This document shows, one piece after another, positions 7,369 to 14,108 of a stretch of 14,881 nucleotides of DNA (positions are counted from its first letter, which is position 1; each line of letters starts with the position of its first letter). Source of the stretch: an uncultured Campylobacter sp. (GTDB taxonomy: Bacteria > Campylobacterota > Campylobacteria > Campylobacterales > Campylobacteraceae); assembly GCA_937875715.1 (NCBI GenBank), contig CALEHZ010000061.1:1-14881 (forward strand). The letters run 5' to 3'. Position numbers and translations under genes: made by a program. The notes below the pieces were generated by a model. It ran no database searches. It saw only the letters and a program-made list of their open reading frames with translations, and had not been told where the DNA came from.

Positions 7369-8391
7369 TTAAAGTATCTTACAGCCATCATCTGTGACCA
7401 CTACTACATCTTCTATGCGAACGCCAAATTCGTCTTTTAGATAAATTCCAGGCTCAATGCTAAAAACCATGCCTTTTTCTATGATTTGCTCAGATTTTGG
7501 GCTAATTCGTGGCAGCTCGTGAATATCAAGCCCCACGCCGTGACCAGTGCTATGAAAAAACTCTTTTTCATAACCATTTTTAGCTATAAATTCTCTTGCT
7601 GCTTTGTCGATTTCACAGGCTTTTACGCCTGGTTTTACCGCTTTTATCGCTAAATTTTGAGCTTCTAAAACTATGTGATAAATCTCATCTTTTTTGCTAT
7701 CGCTAAATTTTTGTGCCTTATCTACGCTTGAATTTTCTGAAACTTCAAAGGTTCTTGTGCGATCTGAACAGTATCTGTAGTATTTTACCCCAGCATCAAA
7801 AAGCAGCAAATCACCATTTTTAATTCTATTTTTTGTAGGTAGCGCATGAGCTTTGGCTGCATTTGCATTTAGTGCCGTAATAGGCGCAAAAGAAAGCCCA
7901 AGCTGACCTTTATTTTTTAGCAAATTCTCTGCTTCATAATTTAGCTCTTCTTCGCTTAAATTATTTGAATTTTTTACAAAGTCACAAACCCTCTCAAAGC
8001 CGATTGCGCCTTGCTGTGCTGCTATTTTTAAAATAGAGATTTCCTCATCTGTTTTTACCATGCGTTTAATTTGTGAAAAATTTGGCTCTAGCTCAAAAAT
8101 ATCGCCCAAATCATCGCAAAGACTTTTAAAGTCCGCCACACAAAAATCAAAAGGATTTAGCGTAATTTTTTTCGCTCCAAGCTTTTTGATTAACTCTTTT
8201 GCACTTTCATTTACATCGCTAGATACGATTATTTCAGCATTTTTGATGCTCTGGCTTGCCTCGATGCCATATCTAGCGTCTGTTATAAAAAATTTTTGAT
8301 CGTTAAAGCAGATGAATATTTCATTATCACAGCTGTATCCACACTCATAAAATACAGCATTTTCATCTTTTAATATAAATGCCACGCTCAT
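7369..8391 (-). CDS. M24 metallopeptidase, Xaa-Pro aminopeptidase/dipeptidase-like
   Basis: A 340-residue cytoplasmic enzyme of the pita-bread fold that removes residues next to proline. The five dinuclear-metal ligands are all seen: D199 in FDAG, D210 in CSDRTRT, H284 in STGHGVGLDIHE, E313 in SIEPGIY and E327 in VRIEDV. The N-terminal ~110 residues form a short creatinase-type domain. The size fits the PepQ/YpdF group rather than long PepP. AAAGG abuts the ATG directly, a poor spacing, and no better start is seen. It lies downstream of aroQ in the same direction but after a 173-base gap, so it may have its own promoter. Confidence 0.92.
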   Translation of the reverse strand: MSVAFILKDENAVFYECGYSCDNEIFICFNDQKFFITDARYGIEASQSIKNAEIIVSSDVNESAKELIKKLGAKKITLNPFDFCVADFKSLCDDLGDIFELEPNFSQIKRMVKTDEEISILKIAAQQGAIGFERVCDFVKNSNNLSEEELNYEAENLLKNKGQLGLSFAPITALNANAAKAHALPTKNRIKNGDLLLFDAGVKYYRYCSDRTRTFEVSENSSVDKAQKFSDSKKDEIYHIVLEAQNLAIKAVKPGVKACEIDKAAREFIAKNGYEKEFFHSTGHGVGLDIHELPRISPKSEQIIEKGMVFSIEPGIYLKDEFGVRIEDVVVVTDDGCKIL

Positions 8392-8394
8392 CCT

Positions 8395-8568
8395 TTAACC
8401 TCTGGCTTGTCTCGCACCGATACTGCGACGAAACTTCAAAAAAACTTCGCTCCACGCACTATAAGTGCGCGTTCGCTCGTTTTTTATCAGTTTGGCCACA
8501 TTATCGGCACGATACTTCGCCAAGTAACTCAATTCTAAAATCCTAGCTTGAGAATTCCAAAATTCTAC
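8395..8568 (-). other. Open frame without ATG filling the aroQ-peptidase gap
   Basis: The minus strand is open for 57 codons from just inside the end of aroQ to TAA at 8395-8397. It lacks ATG; TTG codons occur early. The end reads VFLKFRRSIGARQARG. The stretch is richer in G+C than the other spacers and contains CGCACT/AGTGCG (8455-8460 with 8464-8469) flanked by direct TTCGCTC copies (8446-8452 and 8472-8478). It may be a dispersed element, a gene remnant or a structured RNA; no family is recognised. Confidence 0.35.
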
Positions 8569-9041
8569 TTATTTTTAGCCGCTTCTTGTGCGGCTTTTGC
8601 AGCTTTGATTTGCTCTAAAATTTGAATCATAGAAATCAAAGCGATATGATATCCCATTGGTCCAAAGCCCGCTATCACGCCGCTTGCAGCTGCTGCGGTC
8701 ATGCTTTTAGCTCTGTAATCTTCTCTTGCGTGAATATTGCTAATGTGAACCTCGATTGTAGGCAAACGCACGGCCGAAAGCGCATCAGCAATAGCAATTG
8801 AGCTGTGGCTATAAGCGGCTGGATTTATGATTATTCCATCTACGCCATCTACGCATTCTTGGATTTTATCTACGATTTCGCCTTCGTAATTGCTTTGAAA
8901 ATACTCGATTTCAACACCTGCTTCTTTTGCCACACGACTCATATTTTCGTGGATTTGATCCATTGTCATCACGCCATAAATCGCTGGGTCGCGCATTCCA
9001 AGCATATTTATATTTGGTCCTTCAATTACACGAATTTTCAT
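8565..9041 (-). CDS. aroQ: 3-dehydroquinate dehydratase, type II
   Basis: A 158-residue enzyme of the shikimate pathway that makes 3-dehydroshikimate. It shows [17 protein letters not shown] (about 7-23, with the catalytic Tyr), [29 protein letters not shown], and [17 protein letters not shown] with the catalytic His region. NINML and AYSHSS are small variants of the usual NLNLLG and AYTHTS. The C-terminus has an Ala/Lys-rich tail. AAAGGAG lies 5 bases before the ATG. It is divergent from mqnF, as in C. jejuni (from memory), but here is separated from folK by three other genes. Confidence 0.96.
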   Translation of the reverse strand: MKIRVIEGPNINMLGMRDPAIYGVMTMDQIHENMSRVAKEAGVEIEYFQSNYEGEIVDKIQECVDGVDGIIINPAAYSHSSIAIADALSAVRLPTIEVHISNIHAREDYRAKSMTAAAASGVIAGFGPMGYHIALISMIQILEQIKAAKAAQEAAKNK

Positions 9042-9074
9042 TTTTGCTCCTTTAAATTAAGTTTAAAATCCATA

Positions 9075-9080
9075 ATTCTA
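9075..9080 (-). promoter_or_regulatory. Candidate -10 box for aroQ
   Basis: The minus strand reads TAGAAT in the aroQ-mqnF divergent gap, 34 bases before the aroQ start, with T/A-rich sequence upstream. The match is imperfect. Confidence 0.35.
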
Positions 9081-9102
9081 GCGAATTTTGGCTTATTTTT
9101 AC

Positions 9103-9108
9103 TATAAT
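9103..9108 (+). promoter_or_regulatory. -10 box for mqnF
   Basis: TATAAT preceded by the T-rich GCTTATTTTTAC, the usual Campylobacter sigma-70 look. It lies 24 bases before the mqnF ATG. The ribosome-binding site AAGGA is at 9123-9127. Confidence 0.7.
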
Positions 9109-9132
9109 TAGCAAAAAATTTTAAGGATAAAA

Positions 9133-10329
9133 ATGAAAATTTTAAAAGCAAAGTATATTTTAAGCTGTGATGAAAACTTTAAAATATTACAAAATCACGC
9201 AATTATTTTTGATGATAAAATCCAGAAAATTCAGCCTATTTCCCAGCTAAAAATACGCTCAAACGATGAAATAATAAATGTCCCACTTGCCATGCCTGCT
9301 CTAATAAACGCTCATACGCATTTAGAATACAGTGCAAACAAAGCTTATTTGGACTTTAATGGCTTTACAAACTGGCTAAAAAGTGTGTTTTTAAGTCGTG
9401 GAATTTTAAGCAAGAAATTAAGCCAAAAAATATTACAAAATCAAATAAATAAAATACTAAAAAGTGGCGTGGGAGCTGTGGGCGAATATTCTAGTTTTGG
9501 GCTTGATTTAGAGCCTTTGGCAAGCTCTGCGCTTCGCACTAGATTTTACTGCGAAATTTTAGGCACAAATGAGAATTTTTTAGAAAATTCATGGGCGAAT
9601 TTTCTAAACCGCTTCAAACAAGCCCAAGCTTGCCAAAGTCTAAAATTTGGGCTTGGCGTGGCAGTTCACAGCCCATATTCTACGCATAAAATTCTAGCCT
9701 TAAAAGCCATAGAATTAGCCAAAAAAGAAAATCTGCCACTCTCAGCGCACTTTGGCGAGAGTAAAGATGAGATGAATTTTTTAAACTACGCAAAGAGTGA
9801 TTTAAAGGGCGTTTTAGAGATGATAAATCCAAAGATCAAAGCACTTTATACTCCAGCTGAATTTCTTAAAATGTTTGATAAAAATAACACACTTTTCATC
9901 CACTGCGTCCATGCTACAAAATATCTTCAAAACATAGCTCACATCGCACATTGCCCACGATCAAACCGCTTTTTAAGCGAGGGAATTTTGGACTTAAATA
10001 AAGCTTTAAAACACGCAAATATCGCACTTGGCACAGATGGACTTAGCTCAAACTTCAGCCTTGATATTTGGGATGAGTTAAGAGCGGCTTTGATGATACA
10101 CGCAAAGCATGATTTAATCAAGCTTTCAAAGCTTTTACTTTCTATGGCGACAAGCGGCGGCGCAAAAGCCTTACAAATCAATTCAGGTGAAATAAAAGTA
10201 GGCAAAAACGCTGATATTGCGACTTTTGCTCTGCCAGCAGGGACTAAAATAGAACGCCTTGGGCTTGATTTAATTTTACACACAAAAAGGGCAAAATCAC
10301 TATTTATCGGTGGCAAAAAGATATTTTGA
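9133..10329 (+). CDS. mqnF: Aminofutalosine deaminase (amidohydrolase family)
   Basis: A 398-residue metal-dependent amidohydrolase. It is the likely deaminase of 6-amino-6-deoxyfutalosine in the futalosine route to menaquinone used by epsilonproteobacteria. The metal and catalytic motifs are NAHTHLEY (His61, His63), SAHFGES (His206), FIHCVH (about 257-260) and LGTDGLSSN (Asp302). LGTDG preceded by AHCPRSNRFLSEG is typical of the deaminase branch. The C-terminal beta part (GEIKVGKNADIATF) is complete. An inverted repeat encodes residues 149-159. The assignment to this substrate rests on family resemblance and the divergent aroQ neighbour; another guanine/adenosine-type deaminase is the alternative. 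Confidence 0.88.
   Translation: MKILKAKYILSCDENFKILQNHAIIFDDKIQKIQPISQLKIRSNDEIINVPLAMPALINAHTHLEYSANKAYLDFNGFTNWLKSVFLSRGILSKKLSQKILQNQINKILKSGVGAVGEYSSFGLDLEPLASSALRTRFYCEILGTNENFLENSWANFLNRFKQAQACQSLKFGLGVAVHSPYSTHKILALKAIELAKKENLPLSAHFGESKDEMNFLNYAKSDLKGVLEMINPKIKALYTPAEFLKMFDKNNTLFIHCVHATKYLQNIAHIAHCPRSNRFLSEGILDLNKALKHANIALGTDGLSSNFSLDIWDELRAALMIHAKHDLIKLSKLLLSMATSGGAKALQINSGEIKVGKNADIATFALPAGTKIERLGLDLILHTKRAKSLFIGGKKIF
9579..9608. repeat. Perfect 12-bp inverted repeat inside mqnF
   Basis: TTTAGAAAATTC (9579-9590) and GAATTTTCTAAA (9597-9608) flank ATGGGC. A further near-palindrome, GAATTTTTTAGAAAATTC, overlaps on the left (9573-9590). It resembles the repeat in folK and encodes NFLENSWANFLNR, which itself contains a repeated NFL. 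Confidence 0.75.
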
Positions 10330-10330
10330 T

Positions 10331-10348
10331 TGAATTTTATAAAATTCA
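10331..10348. repeat. 18-bp palindrome, copy 5
   Basis: Perfect TGAATTTTATAAAATTCA starting two bases after the mqnF stop, in the convergent mqnF/flgH gap. Confidence 0.85.
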
Positions 10349-10361
10349 CTTTTGAATTTTT

Positions 10362-10380
10362 TGAATTTTTTAAAAATTCA
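10362..10380. repeat. Variant palindrome TGAATTTTTTAAAAATTCA
   Basis: 9-base arms around a single central T. It forms a cluster with the copies at 10331 and 10449 between two convergent genes, where both transcripts must end. Confidence 0.75.
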
Positions 10381-10448
10381 TTTGCCGCAGTGTTTTAAAA
10401 TCTTTAAAAGTAAATTCTAAAAAATTCAGGTTTTATAAAATTCAAAAG

Positions 10449-10466
10449 TGAATTTTATAAAATTCC
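10449..10466. repeat. Palindrome copy 6 (one mismatch) with half-sites
   Basis: TGAATTTTATAAAATTCC, flanked by half-sites at about 10431-10443 and 10471-10484. The context AATTCAAAAGTGAATTTTAT at 10440-10459 repeats that at 181-200 near fliY, so more than the palindrome core is shared. Confidence 0.8.
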
Positions 10467-10495
10467 AAAAAATTCATAAAATTCAAAACGCAAAA

Positions 10496-11209
10496 TTAAA
10501 ACGGCCAAATAGTTTCTATCAGCTTAGTTCCCCATGGTTTGTTGGTTGATTTGGCGATGTCGCCTTGGGTTACATACATGATTTTTGCATCACTTACATA
10601 GCGTGAGCTGATTTCGTTGTTTTGGCTGATGTCGTATGGACGGATGACGCCGGTGATTTGCATGATTTGTTTTTCGTTGTTTAGCAGGATTTCTTTGCTG
10701 CCTTCGATGAAATAATTACCATTTGATAGCACTTTTACGATGCGTGCTGAAATTGTGGTTGTAAAGGCTTCTGTGCGTGTATTTGTGCCGCTGCCGCTAA
10801 ATCCGTGCGAGCCGCCAGCACTAAATCCAATGTCTGTGAATTGATTTAGTTTGTCTGTGACTTTGCCTAGTTTTGAGTCTGCGCCAGCTGTGAATCTGCC
10901 GCCATTTAAAGCAATTTCGCTATTTCTAGTTGTATTTTTGCTAGCTTGGCTGGTTTGATTTGCGTTTTCTTCAATTATTACAGTTACTATGTCATTTACA
11001 TTCATCGCTTTTCTATCGGCAAAAAGAGGATTTTCACCACGTCCAAAAAGACTGCCAGGCTGAGAAATGCCAAGTCCTGCTTCTTTGCTAGGGAGCTGTT
11101 CTACATACGGCGGCGGTGTCATCGAAATGTGCGGATCAGCACTTGAACAGCCAGAAAAAAGACTTAAAATGCCCGAAAAAACGCACAAAGAAAGATATTT
11201 TTTTCTCAT
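10496..11209 (-). CDS. flgH: Flagellar L-ring lipoprotein FlgH
   Basis: A 237-residue outer-membrane lipoprotein of the basal-body L ring. The signal ends in a lipobox, LFSGC, with Cys21. Family blocks seen are GSLFGRGENPLFADRKAMNV, NDIVTVIIEENANQTSQA, TRTEAFTTTISARIVKVLSNGNYFIEG and NNEKQIMQITGVIRPYDIS. GGAG lies 8 bases before the ATG. It is divergent from pta. From memory, flgH-pta-ackA is also the order in C. jejuni. No clear flagellar-type promoter was found. Confidence 0.96.
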   Translation of the reverse strand: MRKKYLSLCVFSGILSLFSGCSSADPHISMTPPPYVEQLPSKEAGLGISQPGSLFGRGENPLFADRKAMNVNDIVTVIIEENANQTSQASKNTTRNSEIALNGGRFTAGADSKLGKVTDKLNQFTDIGFSAGGSHGFSGSGTNTRTEAFTTTISARIVKVLSNGNYFIEGSKEILLNNEKQIMQITGVIRPYDISQNNEISSRYVSDAKIMYVTQGDIAKSTNKPWGTKLIETIWPF

Positions 11210-11240
11210 TTTTTTTCTCCAAATTGATACTATTTTTTGT

Positions 11241-11246
11241 TATAAT
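11241..11246 (+). promoter_or_regulatory. -10 box for pta-ackA
   Basis: TATAAT after TTTTTTG, 42 bases before the pta ATG. The ribosome-binding site AAGGAG is at 11278-11283, five bases before the ATG. Confidence 0.7.
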
Positions 11247-11288
11247 AAGCAAATTGAGTTCCAAAATTTTAATCAAAAAGGAGACAAA

Positions 11289-12257
11289 ATGGACTTTTGT
11301 AGTGAAATCTTGAAAAAAGCAAGAGAGCTAAACCGCAAGATTGTTTTGCCAGAAGCTGAGGATGACCGTGTGCTCATAGCTGCTTCTAAGGTGCTAAAAG
11401 ACAAAGGCGCTAGCATTATTTTGCTAGGCGATAAAGACGAAATTTTAGCAAAAGCTAGAGAACTCGGCGTGGATTTAGATGGCGCAGAGTTTATAAATCC
11501 AGCTAAATCTGAGCTTTTTGCTGACTTTGTAAGCACGCTAGTTGAGCTTAGAAAAAGCAAAGGACTAAGCGAAGAAGAAGCAAGAGAGCTTATGCTAAGA
11601 GGCGAGTATTTTGGCACAATGCTAGTGTATAAAGGCATGGCACACGCTATGGTAAGTGGCGCAAAAACAACTACTGCTGATACAATTCGCCCAGCCTTAC
11701 AATTTGTAAAAATGAAAGACGGCGTAAGCACAGTAAGTGGCGCATTTATCATTTCTTTAAATGATAAATTGTGGTTTTTTGCTGACTGTGCGATTTGTCC
11801 AAAACCAAGCATTGACGAGCTTGCAAGCATTGCGATCGCCACTGCTAGCACAGCTAAAAGCTTTGGCGTAGAGCCAAAGGTAGCATTTTTAAGCTATGCA
11901 ACTGGAAATAGTGCAAAAGGCGAAATGATAGATTTCATAAAATCAGCCGTAGCAAGAGCCAAAGAACTTGCCCCAGAGCTTGAAATCGATGGTCCTATGC
12001 AGTTTGATGCTGCTGTTGATCCAGTGGTGGCAAAAGCTAAACTTCCAAATAGCAGCGTAGCTGGCAGGGCTGATGTGTTTGTATTCCCTGATCTAAACTG
12101 CGGAAATATCTGCTACAAGGCAGTTCAAAGAGCCGGTGGCGCCTTGGCAGTTGGACCGATTTTACAAGGACTTAGAAAGCCAGTAAATGATCTAAGTCGT
12201 GGCTGCTCGGTTGATGATATAGTAAATACAATTTTAGTTAGCGCACTTCAAGACTAA
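11289..12257 (+). CDS. pta: Phosphate acetyltransferase, short single-domain form
   Basis: A 322-residue enzyme converting acetyl-CoA and phosphate to acetyl phosphate and CoA. The PTA_PTB domain fills the whole protein: IVLPEAEDDRVL near the N-terminus, then KTTTADTIRPALQFVK, DCAICPKPSIDELASIA, FLSYATGNSAKG and VFPDLNCGNICYKAVQRAGG. It lacks the N-terminal P-loop and DRTGG domains of long Pta, so it resembles the short bacillus/EutD type. ATG 11289 is chosen for its AAGGAG; the open frame upstream lies over the flgH promoter and start. CGNICY replaces the more usual AGNIGY. Its stop overlaps the ribosome-binding site of ackA. Confidence 0.95.
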   Translation: MDFCSEILKKARELNRKIVLPEAEDDRVLIAASKVLKDKGASIILLGDKDEILAKARELGVDLDGAEFINPAKSELFADFVSTLVELRKSKGLSEEEARELMLRGEYFGTMLVYKGMAHAMVSGAKTTTADTIRPALQFVKMKDGVSTVSGAFIISLNDKLWFFADCAICPKPSIDELASIAIATASTAKSFGVEPKVAFLSYATGNSAKGEMIDFIKSAVARAKELAPELEIDGPMQFDAAVDPVVAKAKLPNSSVAGRADVFVFPDLNCGNICYKAVQRAGGALAVGPILQGLRKPVNDLSRGCSVDDIVNTILVSALQD

Positions 12258-12266
12258 GGGGCAAAA

Positions 12267-13469
12267 ATGAAAATTTTAGTAATAAACTCAGGTTCTAGCT
12301 CAATTAAGTTTAAACTCTTTGATATGAACGATAATAGCGTGATTTGCAAGGGTTTGATCTCTCAAATCGGACAGGATAATTCAGCTGCAAATATCACAAA
12401 TGTAAAAAGCAATGAAAAAATAGAAAAAAGCGTAAATATTGCTGATCACGGCGTTGGCATTGATATTATGAACTCACTGATTTTTGAGAGCAAAAGTCTA
12501 AATAGCCTTGATGAGATTGATGCTGTGGGACATAGAGTGGTTCAAGGCGCAGAGCTATTTAAAGACGCTGCTCTTGTAAATGATGACGTAATTAACAAAA
12601 TCGCTAGTCTAATTCCAATCGCGCCGCTACATAATGGGGTAAATCTAGCAGGCATAAAAGAATGCCTAAGAGCAAATCCAAGCACGCCAAATGTAGCTGT
12701 CTTTGATACTGTCTTTCATCAAACTATGGAAAAATCAGCTTATTTATACGCTTTGCCACTTGAATTTTATGAAAAATATAAAATTCGCAAATACGGCGCA
12801 CACGGCACTAGCCACGAATTTGTGCTAAAAGAGAGCGCAAAACTACTTGGCAAAAAAGTAGAAGAAATGAACGCCATCACGCTTCACATAGGCTCTGGTG
12901 CTAGCATAGCAGCCATAAAAAACGGCAAAGTAATCGACACAAGCATGGGATTTACACCGCTTGAAGGACTTATGATGGGCTCAAGGTGCGGTGATATCGA
13001 TCCTGCTGTGATTGTGTATTTGGAGCAAAACGCCGGACTTTCGCCAAAAGAGATGGACGATGTGATGAACAAGCAAAGCGGACTTCTAGCGATTTGCGGC
13101 ACAAATGATATGCGCATAATAAACGATAGAGTAGAAAAAGGCGATGAAATGGCGATTTTGGCCGATGAGATGTTTGTAAGACGCATCAAAAAATACATCG
13201 GCGCATATCATGCTTTGATCGGAGAGCTCGATGCTATCGTATTTACCGCTGGAATCGGCGAAAATGATGAGAAATTAAGAGCTGATGTTTGTGCTGGACT
13301 TGAAGTCTTTGGCATGGAACTTGATCTTGCTAAAAACGACATTCGCTCAGGCGAGGTGCGAAAAATCAGCAAAGAAGGCTCAAAAGTAGCAATCATAGTC
13401 GCTCCAACAGACGAAGAACTAGCAATAGCAGAACAAACACAAAGAATAGTTAAGCAAAATAAGGCTTAA
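12267..13469 (+). CDS. ackA: Acetate kinase
   Basis: A 400-residue enzyme making ATP and acetate from acetyl phosphate and ADP. It has the INSGSSSIKFKLF start with Asn7, VGHRVV with Arg90, VFDTVFHQTM with Asp147, YGAHGTSH with His179, DTSMGFTPLEGLMMGSRCGD with Arg240, and FTAGIGEN. The key catalytic residues are kept. Several normally fixed neighbours differ: VVQGAE for VVHGGE, HIGSG for HLGNG, and SRCGD for TRSGD. AAGGGG overlaps the pta stop, and the 9-base gap indicates an operon. Confidence 0.96.
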   Translation: MKILVINSGSSSIKFKLFDMNDNSVICKGLISQIGQDNSAANITNVKSNEKIEKSVNIADHGVGIDIMNSLIFESKSLNSLDEIDAVGHRVVQGAELFKDAALVNDDVINKIASLIPIAPLHNGVNLAGIKECLRANPSTPNVAVFDTVFHQTMEKSAYLYALPLEFYEKYKIRKYGAHGTSHEFVLKESAKLLGKKVEEMNAITLHIGSGASIAAIKNGKVIDTSMGFTPLEGLMMGSRCGDIDPAVIVYLEQNAGLSPKEMDDVMNKQSGLLAICGTNDMRIINDRVEKGDEMAILADEMFVRRIKKYIGAYHALIGELDAIVFTAGIGENDEKLRADVCAGLEVFGMELDLAKNDIRSGEVRKISKEGSKVAIIVAPTDEELAIAEQTQRIVKQNKA

Positions 13470-13476
13470 AAACATC

Positions 13477-13516
13477 GGCTGAATTTTATGAAAATTGAAT
13501 TTTATAAAATTCAGCC
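13477..13516 (+). terminator. Hairpin after ackA containing palindrome copy 7
   Basis: GGCTGAATTTTAT (13477-13489) pairs perfectly with ATAAAATTCAGCC (13504-13516) over a 14-base loop, 7 bases after the ackA stop. A perfect TGAATTTTATAAAATTCA lies at 13496-13513, so two foldings compete. It is a likely end for the pta-ackA transcript, although no clean T run follows. Confidence 0.6.
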
Positions 13517-13615
13517 AAATTTTACTAAGTTAATTTTAAAAAGCTTTTATACTTAATTTTTAAATTTTATCTTTTTTGAAATTACAAGAAAATTAATTTA
13601 ATAATTAGGATTAAA

Positions 13616-13646
13616 TTTGCTACGCAGTAAATAACTGCGCAGCAAA
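13616..13646 (-). terminator. Hairpin downstream of rpsU
   Basis: TTTGCT-A-CGCAGT pairs with ACTGCG-C-AGCAAA, with one A/C mismatch and the loop AAATA. On the minus strand it starts 12 bases after the rpsU stop and is followed by a T-rich stretch. It is unrelated to the AT palindromes. Confidence 0.6.
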
Positions 13647-13658
13647 GCAAAATCACTC

Positions 13659-13871
13659 TTACAAGCGATTTTCGTAGCGGCGTAGCATATAAAGTCTTTT
13701 GAGCATTTTTTTGCGAGCTGAAATTTTTTGTTTTTTGCGGATTTCAGTCATAGGCTCAAAAAAGCGTCTAGCGCGCACTTCAGTGACCACTAAATTGCGG
13801 TCAGTTTGCTTTTTGAAGCGTCTGTAAGCCTCATCAAAGCTTTCATTGGCATGAACTTTTACACCAGGCAA
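13659..13871 (-). CDS. rpsU: 30S ribosomal protein S21, probable TTG start
   Basis: A 70-residue basic ribosomal protein; [19 protein letters not shown] and [16 protein letters not shown] are typical of epsilonproteobacterial S21. The start is set at TTG (13869-13871). It gives the usual MPGxKVH beginning and 70-residue length, and AAGGTGGTGA, one base from the ideal Shine-Dalgarno sequence, lies 4 bases before it. The GTG codons at 13881-13883 and 13878-13880 are part of that Shine-Dalgarno sequence and would add four residues (MVRA). A TTG start on a highly expressed ribosomal gene may tune its translation. Confidence 0.93.
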   Translation of the reverse strand: MPGVKVHANESFDEAYRRFKKQTDRNLVVTEVRARRFFEPMTEIRKKQKISARKKMLKRLYMLRRYENRL

Positions 13872-13910
13872 AGCTCTCACCACCTTTCGTAAAAAAATTT
13901 GTAAGCGTAA

Positions 13911-13916
13911 ATTATA
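13911..13916 (-). promoter_or_regulatory. -10 box for rpsU
   Basis: The minus strand reads GCTATAAT with a T-rich run upstream. The predicted start of transcription near 13904 gives a leader of about 33 bases. Confidence 0.7.
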
Positions 13917-13918
13917 GC

Positions 13919-14101
13919 AAAAATTTTAAAAAATTCAAGGTAAATTTTTTAAAAATTGTTTTGAATTTTTTAAAATCATAAAATTTAGGGCTTTTATAAA
14001 ATTCATTTATAAAATTCAGGGCTGAATTTTATAAAATTTAAGGCTTTTATAAAATTCAAAGCCAAATTTTATAAAATTCATTTCAAAAAATTAAATTTTT
14101 A
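13919..14101. repeat. AT-rich repeat cluster between rpsU and ispDF
   Basis: Almost purely A/T, with several members of the palindrome family: half-sites TTTTATAAAATTCA at 13992-14005 and 14045-14058; a 14-base-arm inverted repeat at 14006-14019 and 14022-14035 around GG; one-mismatch palindrome TGAATTTTATAAAATTTA at 14023-14040; and CAAATTTTATAAAATTCA at 14063-14080. It is downstream of ispDF and upstream of the rpsU promoter, so it may end the ispDF transcript. No gene is seen in it. Confidence 0.75.
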
Positions 14102-14108
14102 AAATAGC

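Noticed and set aside
8392..8564. tRNA or other known RNA gene in the aroQ-peptidase gap
   Set aside because: No cloverleaf or known RNA signature could be found; only a short 6-bp stem is visible.
9939..10349. 136-codon open frame antisense to mqnF
   Set aside because: It lies wholly against the conserved C-terminal half of mqnF, and its start is in the AT palindrome, so it is a shadow frame.
11067..11288. N-terminal extension of Pta
   Set aside because: It overlaps the flgH start and the TATAAT at 11241. The AAGGAG before ATG 11289 sets the start.
12761..12786. Palindrome-like GAATTTTAT...ATAAAATTC in ackA
   Set aside because: It encodes the conserved EFYEKYKIRKYG segment before the HGTSH motif, so it is explained by coding constraint and AT codon choice.
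13919..14101. CRISPR array
   Set aside because: The repeats are short, degenerate, irregularly spaced AT palindromes with no unique spacers and no cas genes nearby.
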